Assembly (NCBI RefSeq): GCF_001659605.2
Contig: NC_035173.2
Span: 14,160,945 to 14,224,944 of the forward strand
DNA: 64,000 nt
Source: Manihot esculenta
Taxonomy: Eukaryota > Streptophyta > Magnoliopsida > Malpighiales > Euphorbiaceae
Direction: 5' to 3'
The position numbers and the translations under genes are program-made. Below, in pieces: positions 11,540-24,670 of the stretch. Each line of letters begins with the position of its first letter. The stretch's first letter is position 1. Below the pieces are notes generated by a model that saw only the letters and a program-made list of their open reading frames with translations, had not been told where the DNA came from and did no database searches.

Positions 11540-13813
11540 TGTAATACCCGGCTAGACTCCGGTATCGGAATTCCTACCGTCCGGTGGAATCTCGGATGTC
11601 GGAAGCCTCTAGTAGGGTAGAAACATGTTTTCATAAAATGTTTTAATGTATTCCATGGTTTTAAGTAAAAAGGAAATGAGTTTTTGCATGAAAACAACCT
11701 TGGAGGAAAACCCAGGTTCGGCCGCCGAACCTCAAGTTCGGCCGCCGAACATGCTTGCATTTCGGGTGTGCCTTAGGCCCCCGAAGGCATAAGTGAGGGA
11801 AGTCCAGGTTCGGCCGCCGAACCTCAAGTTCGGCCGCCGAACATGGCATGCATGCGGAGGCACGTTCGGCCCCCAAATTTGGCCTGGCCAGCCACTATAA
11901 AAGGGTCCCTTAGCCGAAAACGGGCGAACTTTTCTCCCCATTGTCGGCCAAGGTGAGTTCTCCGCCATCCCTCACCAATCTTGAGTCTTTTCCTTCAGAT
12001 CTTTCAATATTTTCACAAGTTTTTGCTTTCTTTTGAAGATTTTCAAGTTTTGAGCAAGTTTTGGACTTAGAGACCCAAGGAGCTAAATCTCTCCCAACTC
12101 CAAGTTAGATCGCCTCTACTCTCGATCTTCAAGAGGTAAGAGTCGATCTCTAGCTTACATTATGTTTTAAACAAGTTTTATGCAAGTTCATGGGGTAGAA
12201 AATGCATGAGTAAGCTTATGTTGAGTTTATGGGTTTTTGATGAGTTTTTGAGCAATGTGGCTTATAAATGTATGTTTGATGTGTTGTAGTTGGGGTCTAA
12301 GGTAGTTTGAGACCCCTAGGAGCTTGTATGCATGTTTTGGTTGAGCTAAATGCATGATGGTATGAGTTAGGAGGCATTTGTGCATGTTTGAACCAAGTTT
12401 CTACCTTTTGGGAGAAACCAGGTTCGGCAGCCGAAAGAACTTTCGGCCGCCGAACCCTCTTGTGGAAGCAGCCTTCGGCTGCCGAAGCTTGCCCCCAAAA
12501 GGAGACTTTCGTCTCTGTCTGGGAGTTTTGGCCGCCGAAAGTGCCGCCGAACATGCATGAATTTCACCTCTGTCTGGGAGTTTCGGCCGCCGAACGTGCC
12601 TGACTTTCGGCTCTGGAGGGACTTTCGGCCGCCGAACCTGCCGCCGAAAGTGCCCTGTCCAGCCCTCCTTTGCATGTTCTTGCATGGATGTTTTGAGGTA
12701 TTTTAGAGGATTTTTGGGGAATGTTTTCAGAGTCATGTTATAGTATGTTGGTCCCTCATTTGAGTCCACCTGTGTAGGTTCAGACCCGAGGAACCGAGGA
12801 CCTCAGCAGTGAGTCAGCTGCTTCAGTCAGTGTCAGAGCTAGCCAGAGGTGAGTGGAATAACTCTTATGCTTTTAAATAAATAAATTAGTTTTGAGCATG
12901 TTCATGCATCACGGATGCCATGTGATATTTTAGGGTGTTTGCATTAGAAATCACGAATATGTTGCATTGCATAATATGTTGTTGATGTGGATGAATGTTG
13001 AATGATCCATTAGCCCTCATATGTTATGACATGATGATATGATATGGAAGTCCAGGTGTGGCCTGCACTACGCCCCTGGCACTATGTAAGAGAAAGACCG
13101 GGTGTGGCCTGCATTATGCCCCCGGCACCATTGGTTATGTATGTTATGTTATGTATAAGAGAAAGACCAGGTGTGGCCTGCACTACGCCCCTGGCATGAT
13201 TGGAATATGTAGAGGGCTAGATGGTGACAAGTTCATCCTTGATATGATTAGTTGTGATGTGATGCATTTCATGATGGCATGTGTTTTAAATGCTTTCTTA
13301 TTCTGCTCACTGGGCTCTAGTAGCTCACCCCTCTCCCAAATTCCCCAGGTTTGCAGGTACAGGGTATACCAGAAGGTCGGCAAGAGTATTGAAGTCAGTT
13401 GTATGTAATAGATAGAATGTGGACATGATAAAATTGTAAAGTTATGAATAGTTATGTAATGTACTGATATTGAGGATTAGAGGTTGTGCTTGACCCTATG
13501 TGTAAGGTATCCCTTTTAATGCATGATCCTAGATCTTTTATGATGTTTATATAAACCAACTCAACATATATTGTATTTGCCCATTGGGGCATTGATGTGA
13601 TCCCACAGAGGGGTCGATGTTTATGATTATGTCTATGTTCAGGTTGAGTTTGGTGTTGAATGAAAGAAAAGTTTTAATTTTTATGTATGTTGTCGATCAT
13701 GTATGGGATTAAACAGGTTCTCAGGATGTATGTTAGGCTTGCTACGAGTCCCGGCGGCCTTAAGCCGACCTGGATCCTAGCGCCGGTAGCGGTTCGATTT
13801 TCGGGTCGTTACA
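11540..13813 (+). repeat. Element A 3' LTR
   Basis: A 2274-bp copy of the 5' LTR with the same termini. It keeps the 124-bp segment at 13496-13619 that the 5' copy lost, but lacks about 12 bp in the second palindrome cluster near 12590. TATA box at 11895-11904. It ends at 13813, followed by the TCCGA duplication. Confidence 0.93.
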
Positions 13814-13818
13814 TCCGA

Positions 13819-14424
13819 GGCTTTATTATCAGTAAGATACACCTTTCCATAATTTTCAAACTTGAAATTATGGAATAATTATCTGTTCGAAGAAGAATGG
13901 AATGGTGCACCCAAATCAAGTATTCATGAGTCAATCAGACTGTCCACAATAAGAATTAAAGCATTATCAATGTCATCTGCAGAATATACAAAATAATCAT
14001 CTTCATAGGACTTGTTCTTTTGGCCTTTCTTCTTCTTAAGTTTAAAGCAGTCCTTCTTAAAGTGTCTTTTTTCACCGTAACCCCAACAAACAACATTGTT
14101 TTCGCTCTGAGATTTCCCTCGTCCTTTTGACTTTGATTGGTCATGTTTACTATAGCCTCCTTTTGACTTACTCTTGCCCCTACCCTCAATATTGAATGTG
14201 TTACTAGACGAATTCCCGATTTTCCTTTTTCAAATGCTCTTGCTCATGAGAACATCTTGGACTTCATCAAACTTCAACTTCTTAGACCCACGTCAGCTGT
14301 TAATTGCGGAAATAACAGTATTCTACGACTCAGATAGAGAGGACAATAAAATTAGGACTCTAATCTCATTATCAAAATTAATTTTGACAGAGTTTAATTG
14401 ACTAATGATCATATTAAATTCATT
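13819..14424 (-). pseudogene. Ty1/copia Gag C-terminus and protease start, broken
   Basis: Minus-strand reading from 14424 gives a copia Gag stretch (QLNSVKINFDNEIRVLILLSS), a basic linker (KKLKFDEVQDV) and then a zinc-knuckle relic (CWGYGEKRHFKKDC) in which the second Cys of CX2CX4HX4C is missing. The protease start follows (SLIDSWILD, normally DSGA next). Stops interrupt it. It joins 4020 across element A and 24286 across element B. Confidence 0.75.
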
Positions 14425-14429
14425 AATAT

Positions 14430-16680
14430 TGTAACGACCCGAAAATCGGACCGCTACCGGCGCTAGGATCCAGGTCGGCTTAAGGCCGCCGGGACCCGTA
14501 GCAAGCCTAACATGCAACCTGTAAACCTGTTTAATCCCATACATGATCAAGAAAATACATAAAAATTTAAAACTTTTCTTTCATTCATACACCAAACTCA
14601 ACCTGTGCAAACACTGTACATAAACATAATCATAATCATGACCCCTCAGTGGGATCTCATCAATGCCCCAATGGGCGATACATCATAAGTTGAGTTGGTT
14701 TGCATAATCATCATTAAAAATCTAAGATCATGTATTAAGAGGGATATCTCACACATATAGTCAAGCACAACCTCTAATCCTCAAAGTCATTACATGACTA
14801 AACTATACTTATACATAACATTAAAACATTTATCATGTCCACACTATCTATTACAAACACATGACTTCATTACTCTTACGGATCTCCTGGTCTACCCTGT
14901 ACCTGCAATCCTGGGGAAAATGGGAGAGGGGTGAGCTACTAGAGCCCAGTGAGCAGAATAATAAAAACATTTAAATCGTATGGCATCATGGAATGCATCA
15001 CATCACAGCTAATCACATCAAGGATGAACTTGTCACCAATAGCCCTCTACATAGTCCAACTGTGCCAGAACGTAGAATGGGTCCTGGTCTTTCTCTTACA
15101 TAACATAGCATAACATAACAGTCCAACTGTGCCAGAACATAGAATGGGTCCTGGTCTTTCCCTTACATGGTGCCAGCGAACGTAGAATGGATCCCACTGG
15201 TCTTACATTCCGTACCGTACATATCACATCGTCACATCATAGATCGAGGGCTATGGATCATCCAACATTCATCCACATCAACATTTAAATATGCAATGCA
15301 ACATATTCGTGAATTCTAATGCAAACAACCTAATCATCACATGGCATTCATGATGCGTGAAATATGCTAAAAAGTCCATTCTTTGCTTTAAAACATAATG
15401 AGTTATTCCACTCACCTCTGGGTATCTCTGACCAGACACTGGAGCAGCTGACTCACTGCTGGGGTCCTCGGTTGCTTAGGTTCGAACCTACACAGGTGGA
15501 CTCAAATGAGGGACCAAACAAACATGAACATAACTCTAAACTACTCCCCAAAAACCCCTTAAAACAACATGAAACAATCATGCAAAAACATGCAAAGGAA
15601 GGCAGAACAGGGCAGGTTCGGCGGCACCTTCGGCGGCCGAAAGTCCCTCCAGAGCCGAAACCCAGGCACCTTCGGCGGCCGAAAGTCCCAGACAGAGACG
15701 AAAGTCTCTTTTCGGGGGCAACTTCGGCAGCCGAAAGGCCTGCCTCCCCAGCCATGTTCAGCGGCCGAAAGTTCCTTCGGCTGCCGAACCTGGTTTCTGC
15801 CAAAGGGCAGAAACTTGGCTCCTTTAAGCACATTTGCCTCCAAAACTTCCAATCATGCATTTAGCTCAACCAAAACATGCAAATATACATACATTGGCTC
15901 CTAGGGGCTTCAAACTAACTTAAACCCCAACTACAACACACAACAACAACACAAATCCAACATACATTGCTCAAAACATAATATTAACTCAAAACCTAAC
16001 TATGAGCTAAACATGCATTCTACCCCATAGATCTTGCATAAAACTCACTTTAAACATGAAATGAGCTTAAGATCGGCTCTTACCTCTTGAAGATCGAGAG
16101 AGAGACGTCCTAAACTCGGAGGTGGGATATTTTTGAGTTCTTGAACCTCAAAGCTCCAAAACTTGCTTAAAACTCGAAAATCTTCAAAACAAAGTAAAAA
16201 CTCATGAAAATCGAGCAGGATTGGAAGGAAAGAACTCAAGATCGGTGAGGGACGGCGGAGAGCTAACCTTGGCCGACAATGGGGAGAAAAACTCGCCCGT
16301 TTTCGGCTAAGGGACCCTTTTATAGTGGCTGGCCAGGCCACGTTCGGGGGCCGAACGTGCCTCTGCATGCATGCCATGTTCAGCGACCGAACTTGAGGTT
16401 CGGCGGCCGAACCTGGACTTCCCTCACTTATGCTTTTGGGGGCCTAAAAGCGCTCCCGAAGGCATGCATGTTCGGCGGCCGAACTTGAGGTTCGGCGGCC
16501 GAACCTGAGTTTTCCTCCAAGGTTGTTTTTATGCAAAAACTCATTTCCATTTTACTTAAAACCATGAAATACCTTAAAACATTTTATGAAAACATGATTC
16601 TACCCTACTAGAGGCTTCCGACATCCGAGATTCCACCGAACGGTAGGAATTCCGATACCGGAGTCTAGCCGGGTATTACA
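14430..16680 (-). repeat. Element B 3' LTR
   Basis: 2251 bp, TG...CA. It holds a hairpin-unit array at 15062-15201, palindrome clusters at about 15610-15795 and 16340-16505, and a minus-strand TATA box at 16316-16325. It has one more 42-bp palindrome-containing unit (near 15640) than the 5' LTR. Confidence 0.92.
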
Positions 16681-16717
16681 TTCTCCCCCCCTTAAGAACA
16701 TTCGTCCCCGAATGTTC
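16681..16717 (-). promoter_or_regulatory. Polypurine tract and hairpin, element B
   Basis: On the minus strand a perfect 9-bp stem (16696-16717) precedes a G-rich polypurine tract (16681-16695) that abuts the 3' LTR, as in element A. Confidence 0.75.
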
Positions 16718-16792
16718 CTCAACTAGCACATAGCATGGCATAAAACATAACATACATACATACATAGCACATAAACACATAGAGATCTAACC

Positions 16793-19700
16793 TTAAAAGA
16801 GATGAGGGTACTGCTGGAGCATGGACTCCCGTGTCTCCCAAGTGCATTCTTCCAAATTGTGGTGGTTCCACAGGACTTTCACCATTGAGATTTCCTTGTT
16901 TCTTAGCTTTCTGATCTGAGTGTCTATGATCCGTACTGGCTGTTCAACATAGGTGAGATCCTCTTGGACCTCCACATCAGGCTCACTAAGAACCTTGCTC
17001 GGATCTGACACAAACTTCCTCAACATTGAAACATGGAAAACCGGATGGATTCTTTCCATTCAAGCAGGTAAATCCAGCTTGTACGACACATTCCCAATCT
17101 TTTGCAAGATTTCAAAGGGTCCGATGTATCGTGGGGCTAGTTTACCTTTCTTCCCGAAGCGAACCACTCCTTTCATAGGAGACACCTTGAGCAATACCAG
17201 ATCCCTCTCCTGAAACTCTACCTGCCTTCTGCGGATGTCTGCATAACTCTTCTATCTGCTTGCAGCAGTCTTGATCCTTTCTCTGATTATGGGTACTACC
17301 CTGCTGATAATCTCTACTAGCTCAGGCCCTGCCAAGGCCTTTTCTCCAACCTCTTCCCAGCAAACAGGAGATCTGCACTTCCTTCCATATAAAGCTTCAT
17401 ATGGAGCCATCCCGATGCTAGCATGATGGCTGTTATTGTAGGCAAACTCCACCAAAGGTAGATGCTGCCTCCAAGAACCGCCAAAGTCCAGCACACACAT
17501 TCTGAGCATATCCTCAATGGTCTGGATGGTCCTTTCTGATTGTCCGTCTGTCTGTGGATAGAAAGCAGTGCTAAAATCCAACCTAGTACCCATGGCATTC
17601 TGCAGACTCCGCCAAAACCTGGAGGTGAACTGGGGCCCTCTATCTGACACTATCGAAACAGGAACCCCATGCAGCCTGACGATCTCATCAACGTACACCT
17701 GCGCCAACTTGTCCACAGAATAGCCACTCCTGACAAGGATGAAGTGAGCAGATTTGGTGAGTCTGTCCACAATCACCCATATGGAGTCTAATCTGTTGGA
17801 CGCCGCCGGTAGCCCCACTACGAAGTCCATAGCTATATTTTCCCATTTCCATTCTGGAATATGTAGCGGGTTAAGCATTCCAGCCGGCTTCTGATGTTCC
17901 AGCTTCACCCTCTGACACACTTCGCAGGCTGACACAAATTGTGCCACTTCTTTCTTCATAGCTGGCCACCAATAAATCTTCTTCAGATCTTGATACATCT
18001 TGGTGGCTCCGGGGTGAATGTTGTATCTTGCATTATGAGCCTCTCTCATAATGTCTCCTTTTAGCCCTATGTCATCTGGTACACATAGTCTGCTCCCATA
18101 GCGGAGGATCCCTTTGCTATCGAATCTGAACTCACTATCTTTGCCTGACTGAATCGTCCTGGCAATCTTCACTAATTATGGGTCCTCATGCTGTTTCTGA
18201 GCCACCTGCTCCAGAAACACGGGTGCCACTCTCATCTGGGCTACCAAAGCACCTGTACCAGACAACTCCAACTGAAGACCTTCCTCAACGAGCTTGTAAA
18301 ACTCCTTCACCACTGGCCTCCTCTCTGCCGATATGTGGGATAAACTGCCGAGTGATTTTCGGCTTAAGGCGTCTGCCACAACATTCGCCTTACCCGGATG
18401 GTACTGAATCTTGCAATCATAGTCACTCAGCAGCTCCACCCATCTTCTCTGTCTCAAGTTCAAATCTCTTTGACTCAGGATGTACTGCAGGCTCTTATGA
18501 TCTGTAAAGATCTCACATTTAACCCCATAGAGGTAGTGCCTCCATATCTTGAGTGCAAAGATTACTGCTGCCATCTCTAGGTCATGCGTGGGGTAATTTA
18601 ACTCGTGTGGTAATTTAACTCGTGCTTCTTCAGCTGTCTAGAAGCATAAGCAATCACCCTCTCATTCTGCATTAACACACAACCCAGTCCCACTCGGGAC
18701 GCATCACAAAAGACCGTGAAGTCCTCAACACTAGATGGCAGAGCTAAAACTGGTGCTGAAGTCAACCTCTTCTTAAGCTCTTCAAAACTCTCTTCGCACT
18801 GGTCGGTCCACAGAAACTTTTGATTCTTCCTGGTTAGTCTGGTCAGAGGAGCTGCTATTTTCGAGAAGTCCTGAACGAACCTCCTGTAGTAACCTGCCAA
18901 ACCCAAGAAACTCTTGATCTTCGTCACTGAAGTGGGTCTAGGCCAGTTAGCCACAGTTTCTGTCTTCTTGGGGTCCACCTCAATCCCATTCTCGGACACT
19001 ACATGCCCCAAGAACAAAATGCTCCTCAGCCAGAACTCACATTTAGAGAACTTGGCATACAAGCCATGTTCCCTCAAGGTCTGCAAGACCAACCGCAGAT
19101 GATGGGCATGCTCCTCTGCATTCCTGGAATACACTAAGATATCATCTATGAAGACAATAATGAAGTGATCCAGGTACTGGCTAAACACTCTGTTCATGAG
19201 ATCCATGAATGCTGCAGGGGCGTTGGTTAACCCGAACGGCATTACAAGGAACTCAAAATGCCCATATCTGGTCCTGAAGGCTGTCTTCGGCACATCCTCA
19301 TCCCTTATCCTTAGCTGATGGTACCCCGATCTCAGATCTATTTTGGAGAAACAACCTGCTCCAGCTAGCTGGTCGAATAGATCGTCGATCCTTGGCAATG
19401 GGTACTTATTCTTGGTAGTGACTTTGTTCAACTGCCTGTAGTCGATACAAAGTCTAAGGGATCCATCCTTCTTTTTCACGAACAAAACTGGTGCACCCCA
19501 AGGTGAGGTACTCTGTCGGATGAAGTCCCTTTCTACCAGCTCCTGCAATTGTTCTTTCAACTCCCTCAACTCGACTGGGGCCATCCTGTAGGGAGGGATA
19601 GAGATCGGTCTAGTTCCAGGCACCAACTCTATCTTGAACTCTATCTCCCTAGCAGGTGGTAAACTTGGAAGCTCATCTGGGAAGACATCCTGAAACTCTC

Positions 19701-21789
19701 TAACAACTGGCACCGAGGCTGGCTCCCTGACCTGACTACTAAGCTCTCTCACATGAGCCAAATACCCCTGACATCCCTTCCTAAGCAACCTACGAGCCTG
19801 AAGAGCTGATATCAGACCTCTAGGTGTACCCCTTTTATCTCTTCTGAAGACGACCTCTGACCCGTTCTGATCTCTGAACTTGACTACCTTGTCTCTGCAG
19901 CCCAAGGTAGCACCATGGGTAGATAGCCAATCCATCCCTAGAATGACGTCAAAATCTGTCAAATCTAGAACCACAAGGTCGGCGGAGAGGCATCTTCCCT
20001 CAACAAAAACTGGACTGTACTGGCAGACTGACTCTGCCACTGACGGGTCACACTTGGGTCCACTGACCCATAAGGGACATTCTAACCCAGAGACTATCAG
20101 ACCCAACCTCTCAACGGCTCTCGGAGCAATAAATGAATGAGATGCACCCGGGTCCATTAATGCATACACATCAGAACACCCAATGACGAGATTACCTGAC
20201 ACCACGGTGTTGGATGTGTTAGCCTCCTGCTGAGTCATGGTGAAGATCCTGGCTGGAGCTGATGGACCTTCGCCTCGGGAACCAAAAGAAGAGGCTGCCC
20301 CTCTCCCTCTACCTCTGCCACTGCCTTGAGTTGTGGCTGGAGCTGCTGGCTGTGCCACACTACCAGAAGCCGTCTGCTGGGGCTGGCCCATAAAAGGTGC
20401 TCTAGGACACTCCCGATCCATGTGTCCCTCCTGTCCACATCTAAAACATGCATTAGTCCCAGCTCGACACACTCCCCTGTGCGGCCTCCCACACCTTTGG
20501 CATTCTGTACCATCTGAGCCTGAGCTCGAGCCACCGGCAAATCCCAGACCGGATTTCAACTTATTCCAAAACTTATTCTTCTTCGGCTTCTTGGTGGTGT
20601 TATCCCACCTCTTCTTACTTGAGCTCTAAGAAGAGAGACCTGGCCCTCCTCTGCCTGAGGTCTTAACCCCTGAAGACTGGGTCACTGACTGCTTCACTGA
20701 CCCCTCAATGATAGCACTCACCTCCATCCTTCGAGCCATATCCACCACAGTGTGGAAACTTTCCCTCTCCACTGACTGAATCAACGAGGAGTACCTGGAA
20801 TGCAGCTTCATAACATATCTCTTGGCTTTCTTCGAATCGGTATCTAGAGCTTGCCCTAAAAAAGGCAATAGCTCTAAGAATTTATCCATGAACTCCTCCA
20901 CACTCATGTGTTCTGTTTGCCTCAGCTGTTCAAACTCAATCATCTTCAGTTCTCTGGAACTGTCTGGAAAAGCCCAACCCGCGAACTCATTCGCAAATTC
21001 CTCCCATGTCATGCCGTCTAGTCTCGGGTCCACATAACACTTGAACCATTCCCGTGCCTTCTTGCACTTTAAGGTGAACCCTGCCATCTGAATGGCCCTG
21101 CTATCATCCGCCCCTAGCTCATCAGTTATTGTCTTCACTACTCTCAGATACTCAAAGGGGTCATCCCCTGACTTGTATTTGGGAGCATCCAGCTTGAGGT
21201 AATCTGTCATCTTTACCTTGCTCCCACCGGCTGAGCTAGGTCTGGGAGGTTGAGTAACTGGGGCTGCTGGTTCTGTAGGTGGTGGAGGTGGGGGTGCAGC
21301 ATTCCCCGAGGTGGGGTTTGTCGGGTTTGGATAGAAGGGTGAGGGTGGATAAGCTGGGTACTGTGTGTAAGGTGGGTAGAAAGGTGGATAAGGCATGTAG
21401 GTAGGGTAGGGGTTAAAGCTGGAATAATCCGATGTACCTCCCATCGGATACCCTGAACCCTGTGGGAAGGGTGGATAATGGGGTGGAAAACCATACCCCG
21501 AGGCCTGAACGCCTCCCTGCGACTCCCTTGTCCCCTCTTCCTCCATGCTAACATCCAGATTCCCATCCCTCCTCTGATCCTCTTCCATAACCTCCCTCAC
21601 ATCTGAAGAACTTCCTCCTCTATCTGTCCCCCTTCTGCTAGCATCAAAAGACCTTCTAGGGTCCCTTGACACTCTTTCTCTGTTTGCTCTACAAGACATT
21701 GCCCTAGGCAATGTAGAAGGATGGGCGCTCGTGCCCTCATCCTCAGGTGGCACTCCAGTCAATCGTGCAGATCGACGAGTTCCTCTCAT
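16793..21789 (-). pseudogene. Element B gag-pol polyprotein, four stops and one frameshift
   Basis: Starts at [10 protein letters not shown] (21789) and ends with YPHLF and a stop at 16793. Stops lie at 20626-20628, 18176-18178, 17252-17254 and 17060-17062. A 17-bp tandem duplication near 18596-18630 shifts the frame within RNase H. Domains in order: Pro/Tyr-rich Gag N-terminus, capsid, zinc motifs ([12 protein letters not shown] and [14 protein letters not shown]), protease with DPGAS, RT with an intact FIDD motif, RNase H, integrase with [11 protein letters not shown] and a chromodomain-like tail. It cannot make a full polyprotein, though the 653-codon piece at 20559-18598 still carries intact protease and RT motifs. 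Confidence 0.9.
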
Positions 21790-22037
21790 CCTGTTTTCTG
21801 AAAAACAGTACACATCACACAAACATTAGCATCATATGGTTCATGTGGGCACACATGAACCCTCATCACATATACATCATTCATATCATAGCATCAATGC
21901 ACATGTATATAATCATGGCATTTCACATCATCATACAAGACAGGACTCCACATCCTATCCTAGTGGACATGATCTTTCCTATTGTGCTTGACCTTCTATA
22001 ACATCTATGAGCCCGACACTCTAGGTCCGATCCTATG

Positions 22038-22057
22038 AACCTAGGGCTCTGATACCA
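22038..22057 (-). promoter_or_regulatory. Primer-binding site, element B
   Basis: On the minus strand TGGTATCAGAGC begins three bases inside the 5' LTR edge, an exact match to the plant initiator-Met tRNA 3' end. The leader from here to 21790 (about 250 bp) has no gene. Confidence 0.88.
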
Positions 22058-22060
22058 TTC

Positions 22061-24280
22061 TGTAACGACCCGAAAATCAGACCACTACCGGCGCTAGGAT
22101 CCAGGTTGGCTTAAGGCCACCGGGACCCGTAGCAAGCCTAACATGCAACCTGTAAACCTGTTTAATCCCATACATGATCAAGAAAATACATAAAAATTTA
22201 AAACTTTTCTTTCATTCATACACCAAACTCAACCTGTGCAAGCACTGTACATAAACATAATCATAATCATGACCCCTCAGTGGGATCTCATCAATGCCCC
22301 AATGGGCGATACATCATAAGTTGAGTTGGTTTGCATAATCATCATTAAAAATCTAAGATCATGTATTAAGAGGGATATCTCACACATATAGTCAAGCACA
22401 ACCTCTAATCCTCAAAGTCATTACATGACTAAACTGTACTTATACATAACATTAAAACATTTATCATGTTCACACTATCTATTACAAACACATGACTTCA
22501 TTACTCTTACGGATCTCCTGGTCTACCCTGTACCTGCAATCCTGGGGAAAATGGGAGAGGGGTGAGCTACTAGAGCCCAGTGAGCAGAATAATAAAAACA
22601 TTTAAATCGTATGGCATCATGGAATGCATCACATCACAGCTAATCACATCAAGGATGAACTTGTCACCAATAGCCCTCTACATAGTCCAACTGTGCCAGA
22701 ACGTAGAATGGGTCCTGGTCTTTCTCTTACATAACATAGCATAACATAACAGTACAACTGTGCCAGAACGTAGAATGGGTCCTGGTCTTTCCCTTACATG
22801 GTGCCAGCGAACGTAGAATGGGTCCCACTGGTCTTACATTCCGTACCGTACATATCACATCGTCACATCATAGATCGAGGGCTATGGATCATCCAACATT
22901 CATCCACATCAACATTTAAATATGCAATGCAACATATTCGTGAATTCTAATGCAAACAACCTAATCATCACATGGCATTCATGATGCGTGAAACATGCTA
23001 AAAAGTCCATTCTTTGCTTTAAAACATAATGAGTTATTCCACTCACCTCTGGGTAGCTCTGACCAGACACTAGAGTAGCTGACTCACTGCTGGGGTCCTC
23101 GGTTCCTCGGGTCCGAACCTACACAGGTGGACTCAAATGAGGGACCAAACAAACATGAACATAACTCTAAACTACTCCCCAAAAACCCCTTAAAACAATA
23201 TGAAACAACATGAAACAATCATGCAAAAACATGCAAAGGAAGGCAGAACAGGGCAGGTTCGGCGGCACCTTCGGCGGCCGAAAGTCCCAGACAGAGACGA
23301 AAGTCTCTTTTCGGGGGCAACTTCGGCAGCTGAAAGGCCTGCCTCCCCAGCCATGTTCGGCGGCCGAAAGTTCCTTCGGCTGCCGAACCTGGTTTCTGCC
23401 AAAGGGCAGAAACTTGGCTCCTTTAAGCACATTTGCCTCCAAAACTTCCAATCATGCATTTAGCTCAACCAAAACATGCAAATATACATACATTGGCTCC
23501 TAGGGGCTTCAAACTAACTTAAACCCCAACTACAACACACAACAACAACACAAATCCAACATACATTGCTCAAAACATAATATTAACTCAAAAACCTAAC
23601 TATGAGCTAAACATGCATTCTACCCCATAGATCTTGCATAAAACTCACTTTAAACATGAAATGAGCTTAAGATCGGCTCTTACCTCTTGAAGATCGAGAG
23701 AGAGACGTCCTAAACTCGGAGGTGGGAGATTTTTGAGTTCTTGAACCTCAAAGCTCCAAAACTTGCTTAAAACTCGAAAATCTTCAAAACAAAGTAAAAA
23801 CTCATGAAAATCGAGTAGGATTGGAAGGAAAGAACTCAAGATCGGTGAGGGACGGCGGAGAGCTCACCTTGGCCGACAATGGGGAGAAAAACTCGCCCGT
23901 TTTCGGCTAAGGGACCCTTTTATAGTGGCTGGCCAGGCCACGTTCGGGGGCCGAACGTGCCTCCGCATGCATGCCATGTTCAGCGGCCGAACTTGAGGTT
24001 CGGCGGCCGAACCTGGACTTCCCTCACTTATGCTTTCGGGGGCCTAAAAGCGCTCCCGAAGGCATGCATGTTCGGCGGCCGAACTTGAGGTTCGGCGGCC
24101 GAACCTGAGTTTTCCTCCAAGGTTGTTTTTATGCAAAAACTCATTTCCATTTTACTTAAAACCATGAAATACCTTAAAACATTTTATGAAAACATGATTC
24201 TACCCTACTAGAGGTTTCCGACATCCGAGATTCCACCGAACGGTAGGAATTCCGATACCGGAGTCTGGCCGGGTATTACA
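22061..24280 (-). repeat. Element B 5' LTR
   Basis: 2220 bp, TG...CA, minus-strand TATA box at 23916-23925. Against the 3' LTR it lacks one 42-bp palindrome unit and has an extra ~11 bp (a repeat near 23200), which accounts for the 31-bp length difference. Confidence 0.92.
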
Positions 24281-24285
24281 AATAT

Positions 24286-24640
24286 GATCTGTGATAGATC
24301 CACCTTCAGACATCTCCAAATTAAACAAACAACGCATCAAATATACCTTGTTACTTGCGGACGGTTTCTCATACATATTTGCCAGATACGCCAGCAATCC
24401 TGCAGTCATTGTCTCATTAACAATATTGAAGGCAATGTTTCTCACTAACGTCAAACGGATCAACCCTAGTGCCTTCCAATCGTTCAAATCTCAAACCTCA
24501 TGTTTCATAGTTTCTGACTTCTCCCTTTACAGGGGTTCATGGAGGTTATTCTGATATAGATAATCTTCAATCGGCATCTTTCAGAAATCAAAATCGATTC
24601 CATCGAACTTATCAATTCGAACCTTTGAATTTTCATCATC
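24286..24640 (-). pseudogene. Ty1/copia Gag N-terminal part, broken
   Basis: Minus-strand translation from about 24620 gives a copia-type Gag: KFDGIDFDF with a stop where W is usual, KMPIEDYLYQ, then LNDWKALGLIRLTL and MYEKPSASNKV with RCLFNLEMSEGGSITDHI. It runs into element B at the AATAT duplication and resumes at 14424. At least three stops are present. I could not identify a good start codon in frame. Confidence 0.75.
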
Positions 24641-24670
24641 TTTTCATATTGTTATGATACGAACCAAAAA

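Larger units (their letters stand above)
4026..13813 (+). mobile_element. Ty3/gypsy LTR retrotransposon, element A, complete
   Basis: A complete 9.8-kb element: 5' LTR 4026-6186, PBS from 6190, gag-pol 6448-11430 (broken by five stops), polypurine tract at 11527-11539 and 3' LTR 11540-13813. It is flanked by TCCGA at 4021-4025 and 13814-13818, and the interrupted copia protease reads through once the element is removed. The domain order and chromodomain-like C-terminus fit a plant chromovirus, probably the Tekay/Del lineage (inference). Confidence 0.93.
14430..24280 (-). mobile_element. Ty3/gypsy LTR retrotransposon, element B, complete
   Basis: A complete 9.85-kb element on the minus strand: 5' LTR 22061-24280, PBS 22038-22057, gag-pol 21789-16793 (broken), polypurine tract 16681-16695, 3' LTR 14430-16680. 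Flanked by AATAT at 14425-14429 and 24281-24285; without it the copia Gag reads DHI-NEFNMI. It is closely related to A and E. Confidence 0.93.

Noticed and set aside
14640..15240. Search for tRNA, rRNA or CRISPR-like arrays, prompted by the spaced repeats in the LTRs
   Set aside because: Spacing is irregular, there are only three or four copies, and no cloverleaf or rRNA motif is present; these are LTR repeat units.
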